DNA of 64,000 nucleotides from Hippopus hippopus (taxonomy: Eukaryota; Mollusca; Bivalvia; Cardiida; Cardiidae), in contig OX328109.1 in assembly GCA_946811185.2 (NCBI GenBank), positions 33,464,129 to 33,528,128 on the forward strand. Reading direction: 5' to 3'. A program made the position numbers and the translations under genes. Position 1 is the first letter of the stretch; every line of letters starts with the position of its first letter. Below, piece after piece: positions 45,101 to 60,100 of the stretch. Under the pieces are notes generated by a model that was given only the letters and a program-made list of their open reading frames with translations, had not been told where the DNA came from and did not search any database.

Positions 45101-48100
45101 TAACCCTTTCTGGGGGGAACTTAATCAAAATCCTGTACAGTTCTTTTCGGTTATTCCCCGTGGCGTACCCCCTCAGCATAGCAACGCATTACAATATTAC
45201 GTCAAGCGTGAGAAATGTAAGGTAAATTACATCATATTTCCACCTGGTTGTGAGGCACGCCCATTTTACCTAGGTAACTAGTGCGCAGGAACAACTGTTT
45301 CCGCCTTCAATTGAAGAGTCACAATATAAAAATCGGTATTTTCACTGGTTGTAACCATGAAATATCGAAAAATATCTCACCGATATTTCTCGATAACCTA
45401 CCAGAAAGCATAAAATAATAAGCAATAGCAAACAATTTGGTAAAGGATTAAACTACATAGCCAAAATCATTTCAGGCAACCTACGGGTTCCAGCCCAAAT
45501 CAGTCACATTCAAATATAGGATACCAGCCCTGGATACTGTTGCTGGGGTGGCAGTTCTCAGGTGACTGATCTCAAACAGCAATCTCATTGAAGGAGTCAG
45601 TGGAATCCTTTCATTACTGGCAAGGGTCAGGACCTTGTTGTCATCCATCACAGTGTTTAGGGACTCAATCCACATTGGATCAATGTCCCCATCTAGAACT
45701 ATCCATTTTGGTCCATCCCCACTGGCATTAGACAGGTCCCTCATGATCACAGATAAAAGTCCTGAAAAAAAGTGTATCTATAAATTGTGAACTCTTTACC
45801 ACACAATCCCAACTTTCAATGACCCTGAAAGAGAAAGGTTTTCAAAACATTGTGGAAAAAGGAGAAAATGATGGTAACCAGCATTTGCTCCTTTTCAAAC
45901 TACATTTTCTATCCTATCAAATACAGAAATCAACATTTAAGTAACATTTAATTTGTTGGGTGCTTTGTCATATGGTAAAGAGTTAAAAGAGCTATACAAC
46001 ATACAATTTTATATCACTCATTCTCTATTATTGTTGCCTTGATAGCTTACAAGTAAATATGAATTCGTATGAGAAGTTCGAAAAGGTTGATTTATCTTCT
46101 TACAGGATTCAAACCCAAAACCTATGATGTGATTCTAACCCAATGCTTTGGTCTGCCAAAGGATTTATCAACATTGGTATAAATCATTGTATGTGACAGC
46201 AATTTGGTCAACTTTAATCCATATATATACCAGTCATGCTCTTGCAAAAAGGGGGTTAATGCATGTCTGTGATGAGTTTACCAAGCCAGTCATCACATAA
46301 TTATGGATTCATAAACTCCATTTTATTCAACAATGGCTAAATCCTGAGACAGAATGGTCCTTGGACATGCAGAGAATTGACCATTAGCAAAAAGTTTCAA
46401 CTCGGGTCAGCCTGGCCAGACAGGGCAGGCTGACTTGCAATAATACTTTTTGCAGATGCATTAAACCCTCTTTCACAGAGCATGGCTTATATATGTTTTT
46501 TTCCCCGTATTGTTTTCAGAAAAGTGTAACAAGGGTCATTCTTCAAATTTATAGTAAGTGCTTTGATTTGATGACATGGTCCAATGTTCTCAAAATTGTT
46601 AGAGCCATATCATGAACATTTAACACATGTCCATCCTTCATGAGTTATTTATGACTCTCACAGCTAGGAAAAAATATTTCGTACAGGTAAACTTGCACAG
46701 TAGCTGGCTGCTTTTTGAATAAATTTATGGCACCAAAACTACAGATAACATGCCTCAAATTTTTACTAGATGACAAAATTTTAGATTTGTCAAAACTGAA
46801 AGTATTGCAGATGACACATTAAATTGGATTCAAGTGATGGAATATGTCATTGAAAGGATAGAAAACAATGTGGGGATAGTAGAAAGTGCTGGGTACTAGC
46901 ATTTTCTTTTTTCCCCAGTGTTTTCAAAAACCTTCCTCAGAGAAGTTAAAATTCATTATTGTTTGGCAAAAGGTTAACACAATACCTTTAATAATAAGCA
47001 ATCGTTCTTTTTCCAAAAGAAAAATGTCAAAATTTGTTGCTGGGGGATATGAAAGGTCAAATCAACTATTTATCCAACAAAAAATGTTTTGCTAAGTAAA
47101 AATCCAAAGAATGTACAGATGTCAAATTAAATGTACCTCAAATGATGAGATTTGTCAAAGGCTAGAAAACATGGTGGGAAAGGGAGAAAACCAGCATTTC
47201 CCCCTTTTTCCACAATGTTTTTAAAGCCTGCTTCCTGATTGTCCTTAAAATTTGGGAATGTGGGGAGAATGTGGGAATGTGTGGTAAATAATACAGTAAA
47301 GGTTTACAGTAATCCCAACATACCATCCTTCCATTCTCTTGTAGCAGGGTTGATAATTCCAAACAGCTCATTGTTAGTGACAGCCTTTGGGTCAAGGTCA
47401 ATGGCCTGGGGTTTGCGACCTTGATTCTTGTAGGTCTTTACAAGGGTGTTCCACACTTTGCTTTTACCTACACCAGCATTTCCCAGAAGGAAGACAGAAT
47501 GACGTACATCAAACAGCTCTTGCAGTTGGACAATCTAGATTCGGTGTAAAATAAACATAAAATAACACTTAGGATGTTCATAAAAAACTGAACGCTTTTG
47601 TAGACTCTCATTATTTTACATTGACTATACATATTTTACAAAATGTATTACACCATGTTGGGACTGAAGACATCTTTTCAAAATATGGCTGATTCAGTTA
47701 AATACATGCATAAATGTGAAAACATCATAGTAAATCTTTTACCACACAATCCCAAGTTCTAATGACCCTGAGAAAGAGAGTTTGAAAACACTGCTATTGA
47801 CCAGTATTTTCTCCTTTTCCCACAATTTTTTCTTCCCTGTCAAAGAACTTCAGTTTATTAGTAGTAGTTTTTAATTTGTCTTCTGCAGGTACTTCCAATT
47901 GTCATTTGGGAAAGGGTGAATGAAGAAATTACTTGTTATTTATGCTTGTTGCAGGAAGACTCTCCTTTTGCCATGATGTTTTCAAGAGTGACTGGCTGCA
48001 AGACAAACATGTTGTCTTTTCAAGGTTATATGTTAGGAAATGTATCAGAATTGTTGCATTCCAAAAGTGATGGGAGTTTGCTGTCTGTGTCCAACCAACA

Positions 48101-51100
48101 AGTTTGACATTCATATGTACAAATAATCACTACTGGTACACAGCAGCTAAATGGTCAATGTCAAAATGCTCTGTTGTACTTAGTCAATACATGTATTTGT
48201 AATCAAAGTTTGAGAGCTGAAGTGTGCTTCTGGCATGTGCCATGTTGCAATTTATTTGTTTTGTGCTTAACACCCTTTTAACATTGTTCCAGTTATCCCT
48301 TTACCACACAATAGAATTTTTGACACATCCATGATGAAAGCATTTGTAGAGGAGAAACCAAATATGGTTTAGGAGACGAGATCTGTATCTGAAAGGGCAG
48401 AAAACATTTTGGGAAAAGGAGAAAAGGCTGGTTTCCAACATTTTCTCCTTTTCCCATAATGTTTTCAAAAGCCTCCTTCCTCAGGGCCATTAAACACAGG
48501 TAAAGGGTTAAATTGCAGCCACCAGTGCAGCTATCAATGCTTAGAGTTTCTTTTATCAGTACATCACACAACATTCCATGCCAGTGGCTGTTTTCCAACA
48601 TCAAAATATTATTCAGATTGTGACGCTGCAAGGGCATTCATGTCAGTGATATAACGTCAATTTGTAGTACCATACTTACCTTCAGAATGAAGTTGTCCTC
48701 TGGCTGTAGTTTCTGTTCAATTGTAGCTTGTCTTATTTGCTTTTCAAAGTCTGGGTCCCTTTTTCTGGGGACATCCAGTGCAGGGAACAAGTCCCCTATC
48801 AGTCCCATAATAATAGGGACATCATCCATGACAATCTTTGGGAGGTTGAAGTCTCTTAGAGCCCTCATCAATACCTGATTCAAGATAGGATGCTATTTCT
48901 ATCCTTTACCAAACAATCCCAAGTTTTGATGACCCTGAATATGACGACTTTTGAAATCATCATGGAAAAAGGGAGAAATTGGTAGTAACCAGTATTTTTC
49001 TCTTTTACCCACAATGTTTTCCATCCTATCAAGGACAAATAAAAGAATCACCATCTGAGTCACTTAACTTTGCTGTCTGCAAATGGTTGCAATTTTGACA
49101 AGTTAAAAAAAAACTATCTTCCTGTGAGGAGTTAATATGTCAGCTTTAAGAATCTTACATAAACAAGAGATAAAATCATTCTAATGAAGTCATAAAGACA
49201 TATACTAAAATCTGCCATTGGAAATGAGTCAGCATATCAGCAAACTACCACCATTATTTTCCCACAATGTTTTCTTCCCTATGATAGACAGGTTTCATAT
49301 TTTGAGTTATATTTAATTTGTTGTCTGCAAGCGCTCTCAATTTTGACATGTCTAAAAATTTCATTGTGTGGTAAAGGGTTTTAAAAGAGTTTTTGCCAGC
49401 ATACCTTATAAAGTATCTATCTTGAAGAGTAGATCAAAAAACAGACAGCATATTGCCTGCTAAAGCAAAAAATCCAAAAGGCATCTCTATTGAGGGTAAA
49501 GACTAAAACCTTATTTATCAACAGGTCTACCTAACCCTCTGGTCTATTTAGACCAGGCTGCACATGGTCTGCTAAAAGCAAAAAATCCAAAAGGCATCTT
49601 TATTGCAGGTAAAGAGTAAATCCTTATACAGCAACAGGCCTACCTGATCCTCGGGTCTGTCTGGATCCCCTCTCTTGAGAGATCCTGCCACCACTAGGAC
49701 AGACTTGATAGCCCGTAGACCCCAGTCATAATGATCCTGTTTGGATAAGAGTTCCCTGCACAAACTGTACAGAGTCAAGAACTTTCTGGCTAGTTGTCGT
49801 GCATCAATAAAACCCTCAGCCACCAACATGATCTCCGCAATCAGCTCAAAGTCAGGGACAACCATCGCACATGGTCTGAAATGAATATGAACACAAAATG
49901 AGTGGGTGTCATCAAATTCTGAAATTTCTATTCACGTAAAAGTATGTTGGTAGTACTCATTAACTGTTTACCAAACAACCAAATTGTAGACTTGTCCAAA
50001 TCCAAAGCATTTACAGATGACATGTTAAATGTGGCGCAAATGGTAAAAACTGAGTTTTAAAGGGTAGAAAGCATTGTTGGGAAAGTGAAAAATGCTGGTT
50101 ACCAGCATTTTCTTCTTTTCCCACAGTGTTTTCAAATGCATTCTTCCTCAGGGTCCTGAAAACCTGGGGTTGATGGTAAAGCCTTAAACAGCCAAAATGA
50201 ATCTATGGCTTCTGGTAACATGATTGAAAGAGCAATTTCTGTATCATCAAACTAGTAAATATACTTCCATTTTCTGGTCCTAAAAGTTTTAGTTCTTTCT
50301 AAAGTTCTTTAGCTTGTTTTCTATGGGAGCATTCTAAATAGCTTTAGAAACAAAGTGTTGAAAATATATTGCTTTCTCACAGCCTCTCTCTTTATATGAC
50401 CTTGTCTTGCAGCACATTATCTTTTAAAATACCATGACAAAAGCAGAGACTGCTCATTACACAGGTATTCATGAATCAAATGTTTTGCCATGCTGGTTGT
50501 TTACATTTCACAAGGCTGTTTTAAAAGTTATAATACTACAAATATGTTTAGGGAGGTAAAGAGGACACCAAAGAGTGGCCTTCGAAAATATATACAAACT
50601 CCTTTCAATACCTAAAGAGGGCTTTCAAGTTTTCAGGCAACTCCGTTCTCCCAGCATAACCCGGGTTCATGGTAATGAACAGTCCAACTGTCCACTTCAG
50701 GGCAATATTCTCCCCGAGGAAGTCAAACTTCTTTTTCTTGGCTTTGATAGCATCTTGGATAGTCTTCACTTGGACTGAGACCACAGACAGCACCTCCACA
50801 GCAATCCTGTTGAACTCATCAAAGCAGCCCCAAGCTCCAGACTGAGCAAGTCCTTTGTATATGTTACCGATAGACTGAAAGAATAATATATAACCTATTC
50901 CTGTATGATTACAGTTTTTGCAGTTGACAGCAATTTCGTAAACATGGTCGCAGCAATCCAGTTAAACTTGTCAAAACTTATCTCTAGCTGACTATTGGGT
51001 TAAGTCACTGTAAATATTGAAAAATTACAAAAAAAGTATCTATTCATGTTAATAATCAGTATTCTAGAAATATTTTTTAACTCTGTACCAACTGACAAAA

Positions 51101-54100
51101 TTTTAGAACTGTCCAAATTGAAAGCATTTCACAGATGAGAAAATAAATGTGTCTCAAAATTTATATTTGTTTTTTGGAATGTAAGAAAACACAGAGGAAA
51201 AGGAGAAGATGCTGGTTACCAGCATTTTTTTTCTTTTCCTGCAATGTTTTCAAAAGCCCTCCGCCAGGGCTGTTAGAAGTCTGGATTGTTTGGTGAAAGG
51301 TTAAAAGTCCTCTGCTGCAATTCATTTCTAGAAGTATTGATTTCATGCATACCTTGTAGTCCATTTGTTCAGAGCAGTTGAATACATAGACCATTATACC
51401 AAGTGCCTTTCCCAAATCCTTGGTTGTCTCCGTCTTTCCTGTCCCAGCAGGCCCGGCAGGTGCCCCACTCATGATCAAATGAAGGGACTGGGTCAAGGTG
51501 ATGTAGCATCTATCAAAAGAACAAATTTTAAATTGTCTTTCTATTAACCCTTTCCTAAACAGCATAATGTGTTCTCTTCCAAGAAGAGAGTAACTGCAGA
51601 CAACAAATTAGAAATGGATATAAATGAGCAGCAGTTCTCTGATAGGGAAGAAAACATTGTGAGAAAAGCCAAGAGTTGTTAAAACTCTGGATTGTGTCGT
51701 AAAGGATTTAACCCTTTCACAAATCTGAGGAAAAATGCTTATGAAAACATTGTTATGGAAGGAGAAATGCTGGCAACAAGCATTTTCCCCTTTTACAACA
51801 AGATTTTCAGCCTTTCATAAGCAGATCCTATCATTTGAGCTGGATCCAGTTTGTTGTCTGCAAATGCTGTCAACTTGGACAAGTCTAAAATTTTGTTGTC
51901 TGATAAGGAGTTACTGCAAGAGCTAGTGTACTTTATAAAATGATTGTTGCAAAACACTACCTCCTGCAAAAACCTCTTGATCTTAAAACAACCACTTCCA
52001 AAACCATTGTGGCAAACAGAGGCCTTGCTTGTCAAAAACAAATTTTACTTATGTAACAATTTCTTCACTTTATGTATAAACCTTAATTTGTCTTGAGAAT
52101 ACAAACTTTTGAAATGTTTTCTAAGTCATTCTGCAGCAAATTTGTGTCAGAAGATAATAAGTTTATCACACAATCCTGAGTTTTAACGACTCTTAGAAAG
52201 AAAGCTTTTGAAAACATTTTGGGCGAAGGAAAAAATGTTTGTTACCAGCATTTTATCCTTTTCCCACAGTGTTTTCTACCTTTTAAAAGACATATGGTAT
52301 TTTATCATTTGAGACATTTGATTTATCCTCTGCAAATCCTTATAATTTGGCCCAGTCTAAAATTTTGTTGTTTGTAAAAGAGTTAAGTCTATATAAACAT
52401 CTCAGTTTCAAGGCTAAAGAATCCAAAAAGAAACTGTAATAGTTACAAGAACAGTCTGCATGTTTTGTGAATTCTGATCTTATCTATACACATGTGGTCA
52501 ATATATGCATTGTACTTCAATTTCAGTCACTGCTTTAAGAAAACATTGTTTTGATTCCACACCCTTCCAGAATTTCCTCCACTGAACTTGCATTAAAAGA
52601 CCAACTGGTGTTAGAGTCACTTTTCTTAATTCCCTTGGGTGGTCCATTAATACATGTTTGACCGAATATAAATATCCATATGTAATGACATTTACCTGTC
52701 TGTGAGTGGTGTGATGACAAGACGTGGGGTGTTACCAAGATATTCATGACAGTATCGGAACTGAGCATCACAAATGTTGGCAAAGCAATCTCTCTCATTG
52801 TCGTCCCATCTGTGTCTGAGCTGTGACAGCCAGGTGAATGCTTGAGAGTTATCTACCTTTGTTGTGATAAGCTTTGTGACAATGTCACGAGCGTGCACGT
52901 CAATTGTACAGATTGTCATGATCTTCTGCCTGTCTCCGAATGACAATTTTCCAATCAACATTCCAATCAAGGAGTTCAGCTGATGGACTTGCTTCTTGTT
53001 GTAGTCCTTCAGAGCGTTCTCGTAGCCTTCTTCCAGTCGTCCAAAAGCGATGTTTACCTCTGTTGTCCACCAGATCTGGGTGCCACACAGAGCTACCTGA
53101 GCCGGGAAATCAAACAGCCATTGGTCTCTTGGTTTCTCTTCATATGATGACACAGCTTCTGTCATCTGGTGTCGCACTGTTGAACAGTGTCTCTCCAACA
53201 GTCGCATCAGCCATACTTCAACCTGTCAGCAAAATAGAGATCCACTTTTGACATCATTTGTCATGTGTGAAATATGATATGTTAAAAGCTATCTTTCATC
53301 CCTTTGATGTGTGAAACACTATTTTCTATGCAAATTCATTTCATCTCCATAGCTGATAAAAATGTTAACACTCTCTTGTGTTGAAGATAAATTTCCTTTC
53401 AGTCATATTACAAAAAATAAACCTGACAAGTGTCCAACAAACTCATTTAATAACTATTTAACCCTTTACCATACAATCCAGAATTGTAATGACCATGAAA
53501 ATATTGTAGGAAAAGGAGAAATGCTGGTGACCAGCATTTCTTCCTTTTCCCACAATGTTTTCTACCTTATCAATGACAAATTCCATCATTTGAGCCACAT
53601 TTAAATTGTAGTCTGCAAATGCTTTCAATTTTGACAAGTCTACATTTTTGTTGTTTGGTAAAAAAGAGTTATGATTAAAAAGATATGGTACTGGATATCA
53701 AGTTGAGTATAGTAAAAATTGAATTATGAAGTAATTTATGGAATATAAGGAGATAAAAACTACATGTAAACTTAAATTTCCCATCAAAGTACTGACATAA
53801 CCAATCAGATTATCTAATTAACAATTTATGGCAAAGAAGAAAAGTAAAATATCCTCGCTGCAATCAACTGATGGTTTCTAGAGTATCTGATGATATCAAA
53901 CTTCAAAATATATCACCTGCCCACCAAGGTCACATGCCTCATCTAAGTCCACATACTCTCCGTCTTTACTCCACATCCCGAGAGCTGTCTTTGTGTTCTC
54001 CCCTTTGTCATCTTGTCTGAACTTAAGTTTTGCCATGCTGTCAAACAGTTTTGTCAAATGTCTTGATACCTAAAACCAGCATGATATATCTCAATAAATG

Positions 54101-57100
54101 TTAAATAATTATAGGCCCTTTCAGAATAATTTTTGGAGAACAATGTTTTCTGCCCTTTCAGAGAAACATTTCATCAGTTGAGCCACATTTATCGTCTGCA
54201 ACAGATTTTGAATTTGGACGAGTCTAAAATTTTGTAGTTTAGTAAAGGGTGAAAATGACTTTTGAAAAGACGAAATATTTTGGAAGAGTGTCATAGGTTT
54301 TACAGGTATACAACCATAATTCAAGAGGATTAATCATACATTTATTTTACAAGATTATTGCATGGTTAACTGCAACTTTAATCCATCAATGCTTTTAAAA
54401 GCTGACAACTCTAATGGCTTATATAACTCCATTTGTACAACAGAAGCCTAGAGCAACAACCCTTTACCACATGGCAAAACTTGAGACCTATCCAAATTGA
54501 AAGCATTTGCAGACGACAATTTCATAGTGGCTCAAATGACGCAACTTTTCTTTGATAGGGTAGAAAACTTTGTGGGAAAAGGAGAAAATGCTGGTTACCA
54601 GCATTTTCTCCTTCTCCCACAATGTTTTCAAAAGGCCTCTTCTTCAGGGGCGTTAAAAGGCGTCATTGTGTGGTAAAGGGTTGTAAAGGAAAGTAATAAC
54701 AAAATGTACTAGACTTACAGCAGTAGGATTGTTTCCATTAGACAGGATGTCTAGCAGATCAGCTGACGACACAAAATAAAACCTTGGAAATGCAAGTCTT
54801 TTGGTCTCCAGATACTCTGCAAGTGCTTTTTCACACAGAGTTAGCTGCTCTTGTATGCTCTCCAGTCTGTCATATAACTTGGGGATGTTTGTGGCTTCAA
54901 CCACATTCTTTGTGACCTCCACTTCTTTCACAAGTTCCTGGTTGTATGATAATTCAAATAAACAATGACAATATTTAATCATTATTCTTCCTTATTCCTG
55001 TACCACAAAAACCCTAACAGATGAGGCTTTTGAAAACATTTTGAGGAATGGAGACAATGCTACTAAACCAGCATACTCTTCTTCTGCCTCAATGTTTTCT
55101 ACCCTTACACAGAACTTAACCTGGCTTGTACCAATTTTGAAATTGTCATTGGCAGATGTACCCAATTTGGAAGAGGCAAAAATTTATAATTTTGGCAAAG
55201 GGTTATGCAACCATGATGCACTTTAGAAAGATTGACTGAATACTGTTTTCCCACTTTTTATATTATTTCTGGCATACAGCAGCAGCAGCCAATTTATCAC
55301 TGGGTTTCACAAGTACTAGACTTGGTGTAAAGCATATTGCCCAAAGACAATCAAATCAATCCAGTTTGGGACAGGGGGTGATGGAAGAGCCTGTCTCTAA
55401 ACCTTACACATTCCCACCATCACCTTCTAGCCATGCAGGATCCCTAATTAGCCCAAAGACACTCCCAATAATTCAATAAATCCAATTCCAGAAGGGGAGG
55501 GAGGAAGAGCCTGGAACTGTCCGTCTGAAAATTTACACCTTCTTACCCTCAAGACACGTAGGATCCCTAATTTGGCTAAGGTGTATACCAAGATCAGCCT
55601 GCACACGCATGATGTCTAATCTTAGTCTACACGCCGTGCTAGCCCAGCAATGGTTCCTGTTTTATCATCACCAATTACAACTTCAAGAAATCTTCATAAG
55701 TGATAGTTTGAACAGTAAGTGTGAACATTTTTTATGCATGATGTTTTTCATCGCTGGACAGACTACATTTGAAAAGGAGTCATTGCTCATGATGCCTTTT
55801 GCCTCACTGTTTCAAAAAATATGTACATCCATACAATAAAGTTATGTATGTTTCTACTGGCTTTCCTTCATCAAGGCAGGCAATAAAAAATTAAAGTCTC
55901 AACCCTTTCCCAAGCAACAAAATTTTAAACTGTCTAAATTCAAAGCATTTGAAGATAACAACCTAAATGTAGCTCAAATGATGGAATTTGCAAGTAAAAG
56001 GGAAAAAACATCATTGGGAAAAGGAGAAAATGCTAGTTACCACCAATTTCTTGTTTTCCCACAATGTTTTCAAAAGCCTTCCCCCTAGAGTTTAAAACTC
56101 AGGATTGTGTGGTAAAGAGTTAAGTAGCAAGCCAATGTAACACATAAAACTAAAAAGAACTTAAGTGAAGTGGCTTTAAACACATCCAATTTTATATTAG
56201 AAATTAATTTTGTGTGAACTTAACCTCTTCAGTACCATAGGCAAAGAAGGAGCTTTGGCAGATCAAGGTCAGACTAAATAGAATGAACAGTCTGACCTTG
56301 AATTTAACTCTTTACCAAACAACAAAATTTTAGACTGGTCCAAATTGAAAGCACTTGCAAATGACAAAATAAAGGTAACTAAAAAATTGAAATTGTTTTG
56401 AGCAGGGTTAAAAACATTGTGGGAAAAGGAGAAAATGCTGGTTACCAGCATTTTCTCCTTTTCCCACAATGTTTTCAAAAGTCTTCTATCTCAGAATCGT
56501 CAAAACCAGGGATTGTTTGGTAAAGGGTTAATCTCTCTTCCTTTTTAGACAAGGCTGAATTTTAAAAGGCTTTCTTAATTTTGGTAAATTATATTTTCAG
56601 ATGTTGGCTGAATCTATTTTGCATGAAAAGAGTGGCATACATGTAGATCAAAATCAGCCGGAACAGAAATGTGCTACGAGATCTCCGATCTAAACTCTCT
56701 ACAATTTTAGATAAGCTCAAATGTCAAAAAGATTTCTAGTTTTTAGTGTTTAATATTTTCAGATGTTGCAAAATGCCAAATTTATTTATTTGGCACCAAA
56801 AGTGCTAAAATGCTGTTGATTTATGGATTGGATATTTGCATCAGCTTAACTTACCTTATGCTACAATAATGCAACAAATGATCAGGGAAATTGGGTGCAA
56901 AGTGCAATAAGAAGAAAGAACCCTCAGCAAGAAGAAAATGGTGCAACCACACTGCAAGACACATTTTCCTGTAAAAGATTTGACAAAGATAAAGATCTGA
57001 CTTCTGGGCTAGTTGACTGATTTATTGAATGGTGTTTTATGTATCATTCATTCAAGTCATATCACAGCCACAGCCTGCTTATTATGTATGTCTTGGGTTT

Positions 57101-60100
57101 CACCAGTACTAGGCTGAGACTCTGATGTGTCTTGCCCAAGGACAGTCCCACAAAAAACCCAGTTCTACCAATGAGGCATAAACCACAGGCCTGACGCCTC
57201 CAGTTTTTGAGTCCTACACTCTGCCACTGAGCCATGCAGGACCCCTTTCTGGGCCGGAATATCTCTTATAACATCAAGCAGTGTTGATTGAAGATCATTT
57301 TACATATTCTCCGCAGTCTAATCAAAATTTACATTCAGACCACTAATATTTTATGCAATATTGTTTAAGCCCTGTACCACACAATCCCATGTCATAACCA
57401 AGATAGATAAGGCTTTAAGGCTTTAAGGCTGGTTACCAGCATTTTCTGCTTTTCCCACAATGTTTTCTGACCTTTCACAGAAAAATTGCTTGGTATGAGC
57501 CACATTTAACTAGTTATCTGTTTTTTTTTTTAATTTAGATCAATCCAAAATTTTGTTATCTGGTATGGAGTTTAGCAAATTACCACAAACAAGCAACTAT
57601 TATAATATTATAAGTGTTATAGCAAAGAAGCAAAACCCTTTAAGTCCAAACACCATTTAGTTAGAAGAAAACAATACCTGAAATAGAGTTAGATATGAAC
57701 TCGTACCTTGAAGTCTGTATCAATGCCATCAAAGCGCTTTGAGTCTTCTGGCAGCTGGTTTCTAATGTCCTCAGATCCGATGAAGATACTCTCCAGATGG
57801 GACCAGGTTCTCTGGACCTCCATCCAAATTCCAATGACCTGGTCAGCTGTAGAGAGCTTCTTCTGCCATGTTGACACTTCTTGCAGGAAATGGGCAATGT
57901 ACTTGGAGGTCAACATGTTTTGGAGCTGGACCTAAAACATTTTTTAGTTCATAAATCAAGGCCAAGTAAATGATTGATTGTTTGGTGTTTAACACCATTT
58001 TCAACATTATTTGGGCTCTATTATGGCAGCCAGTCCACCTATCCATGCTTTTCTTGAGTTTTTTTACCAGTACTTTGCACAATATTCTTCCTAAGCCACA
58101 TGCTGCTTTCCCACATAACCATTGCCAAAAGCCTAGTGATTATGGCAAAAGGACCTTGATGGACCTATCGAAGTCAACAGGAAGAAATTACAAGTATTGT
58201 GTTTTTCTGAAACAGGAGAAATTTTTGAACCACATTACTCTGTGAACCTGTTACCACACAAGACTGGGCTTTAGTGACCTAAAGGAAGAAGACTTGAAAA
58301 CAACATGGGAAAGGAGAAAATCCTGGTAAGTCGCATTATCTTCCTTTCCCATGTTGTGTTCTGTCCCTTGAAATAAAAATATCATTGTGTTAGCCACATT
58401 TTATATATTATAAAATCTCACAGTTGTTGCACAACAACCCAGATGACGAAGCAGCAAACAACAGGGCTATGACAATACCTTTGAAAACGCCTAAAATAAA
58501 AATAACCTGTAATGTTCCTACCTGATTATCCTCCAGGGTTTCTATCAACTCCTCACTTGTTCTCAACATGGTGATCTTTGTACGTGGGTGGGGCTCGTGC
58601 CCAAACTCCATCTGGGCCCATGTCACGTCTAGCTCCTTTAGGACCTTCTCCATGCTCATTTCTTTCACTGCTTTGTCTACAATGTTGTGCACTTCATCCT
58701 CAAAGTTGTGCAGGTTGAGGGAAAGGAGGTCAGACAGTGTTGTGTCTTCATCCATCACAAACCGCACCTGTTGGTAAGAGAAATGTTTGGATACAGAAAG
58801 ATTTGTTTGCATGAACATGGCTTTATGTTGCTTTTTCACATTTATGTTTAAGTCATTGCAACCACACTCTTGTTCGTATAATTTCTTAAACTTCGCTAGT
58901 ACTAGGCTGCGTCTGTTCAGTAGAATAGAGAAAAGCATGTAAAGACCATTCCATGAGACTTCTATTGAATTTTAACCCTTTACCACACAACCCCAACTTT
59001 TGACAACCCTGAAAAAGGTTGCTTTGAAAACACTGTGGGACATCAAGAAAATGCTCGTCACCAGCATTTTCTCCTATTCCCACAATGTTTTCTAACCCTT
59101 TTGGTAAAGGCTTACTATCTCTTATACTTTAATTTATACTTTGCCTTTCTGATAAATATTATCATTGAATCAGGAGTTGGAATGTTCTGTTTTCTGTGTT
59201 ATCCTAAAATTTGACTATGTGGCCTGGTACATACTAATTTATGAATGTTAATTGATGCCATTATTGCAATTCTTACATCTTGATTTTCAATCTATTCAGT
59301 TATATAATCTGAGTTTGTTATACCAAGTTGTGAGATGTTTTGCAACTAAAATAGATAATGAATACATTAATCCTACCTTAGTGGCAGCCATGAGCTGTTG
59401 CCAATGTCTCTCTCTAATAGCTGGATTCTGCAGCTCACTCACAGCTCTCAAGGATGTTAGCATGTTCTTCACTGTATTCTCTACTCCTATGTAGGTATCC
59501 CAGGCTCTCATCTCCTTATCCAGACTTCTAATATCCTTTGCAAACTTTTTGCAGTCCAGTTCCATCTGTTCCACATTGATTTCTTTCCATGGTGTTGTCT
59601 TCCAGTCATCAATACTACTCTGCACGATGATCACGTAATCCCAAAGTGTCTTCAGAAGCTTGATCTCCCTCCTGCACTGTTTCAGCTGCTTGAAGTCTGG
59701 GATGCTCACCTCAAACAGGTTAGCAGACTCCTGGAGTGCATGCATCTCCTTCTCCATTGCCAAGATTTCAACATGGTACTGAAATGTCAAATGTGTGTAA
59801 CCCATCAGTATATAGGCCACTTTTAGAGATTTTTGAAATTGTGAATAGGAAAAACGTTTCAAGGAAAGGAAAATATCCTTTAAAAACATTGTAGGGAAAG
59901 AAGCAATTGCTTGCTACAAGCAATAGCACTTTTTCTAACAATGCTTCACAAGCTATCACCAGCAGATACATAGACAAATGTATTTGTAGAAAACTTCTTT
60001 TTAAACAACCTCTAATGAATGCTTCGACTTCTTGAAACATTTCAGAATAAAGGGGATAAGAGTTGTGGAAATGAAACTTGGACATGTACTGATTATTGGA

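Larger units (their letters stand above)
54938..57706 (-). other. Largest of the later dynein introns (between exons 4 and 5)
   Basis: Holds four MITE family A copies (54996, 55900, 56304, 57371), a SINE at 57010, a diverged SINE at 55225 and weak family B cores near 55590, 56265 and 56640. No exon is expected, because exons 4 and 5 join directly in the family. Confidence 0.7.

Noticed and set aside
45481..45486. Apparent stop codon at the end of dynein exon 13
   Set aside because: The TAG lies after the AACCC|GTAGGT donor. The spliced reading continues with [11 protein letters not shown] of exon 14.
16931..57573. Repeated palindromes resembling a CRISPR array
   Set aside because: Spacing is irregular, copies are about 225 bp with transposon ends, orientation varies and the context is a metazoan gene.
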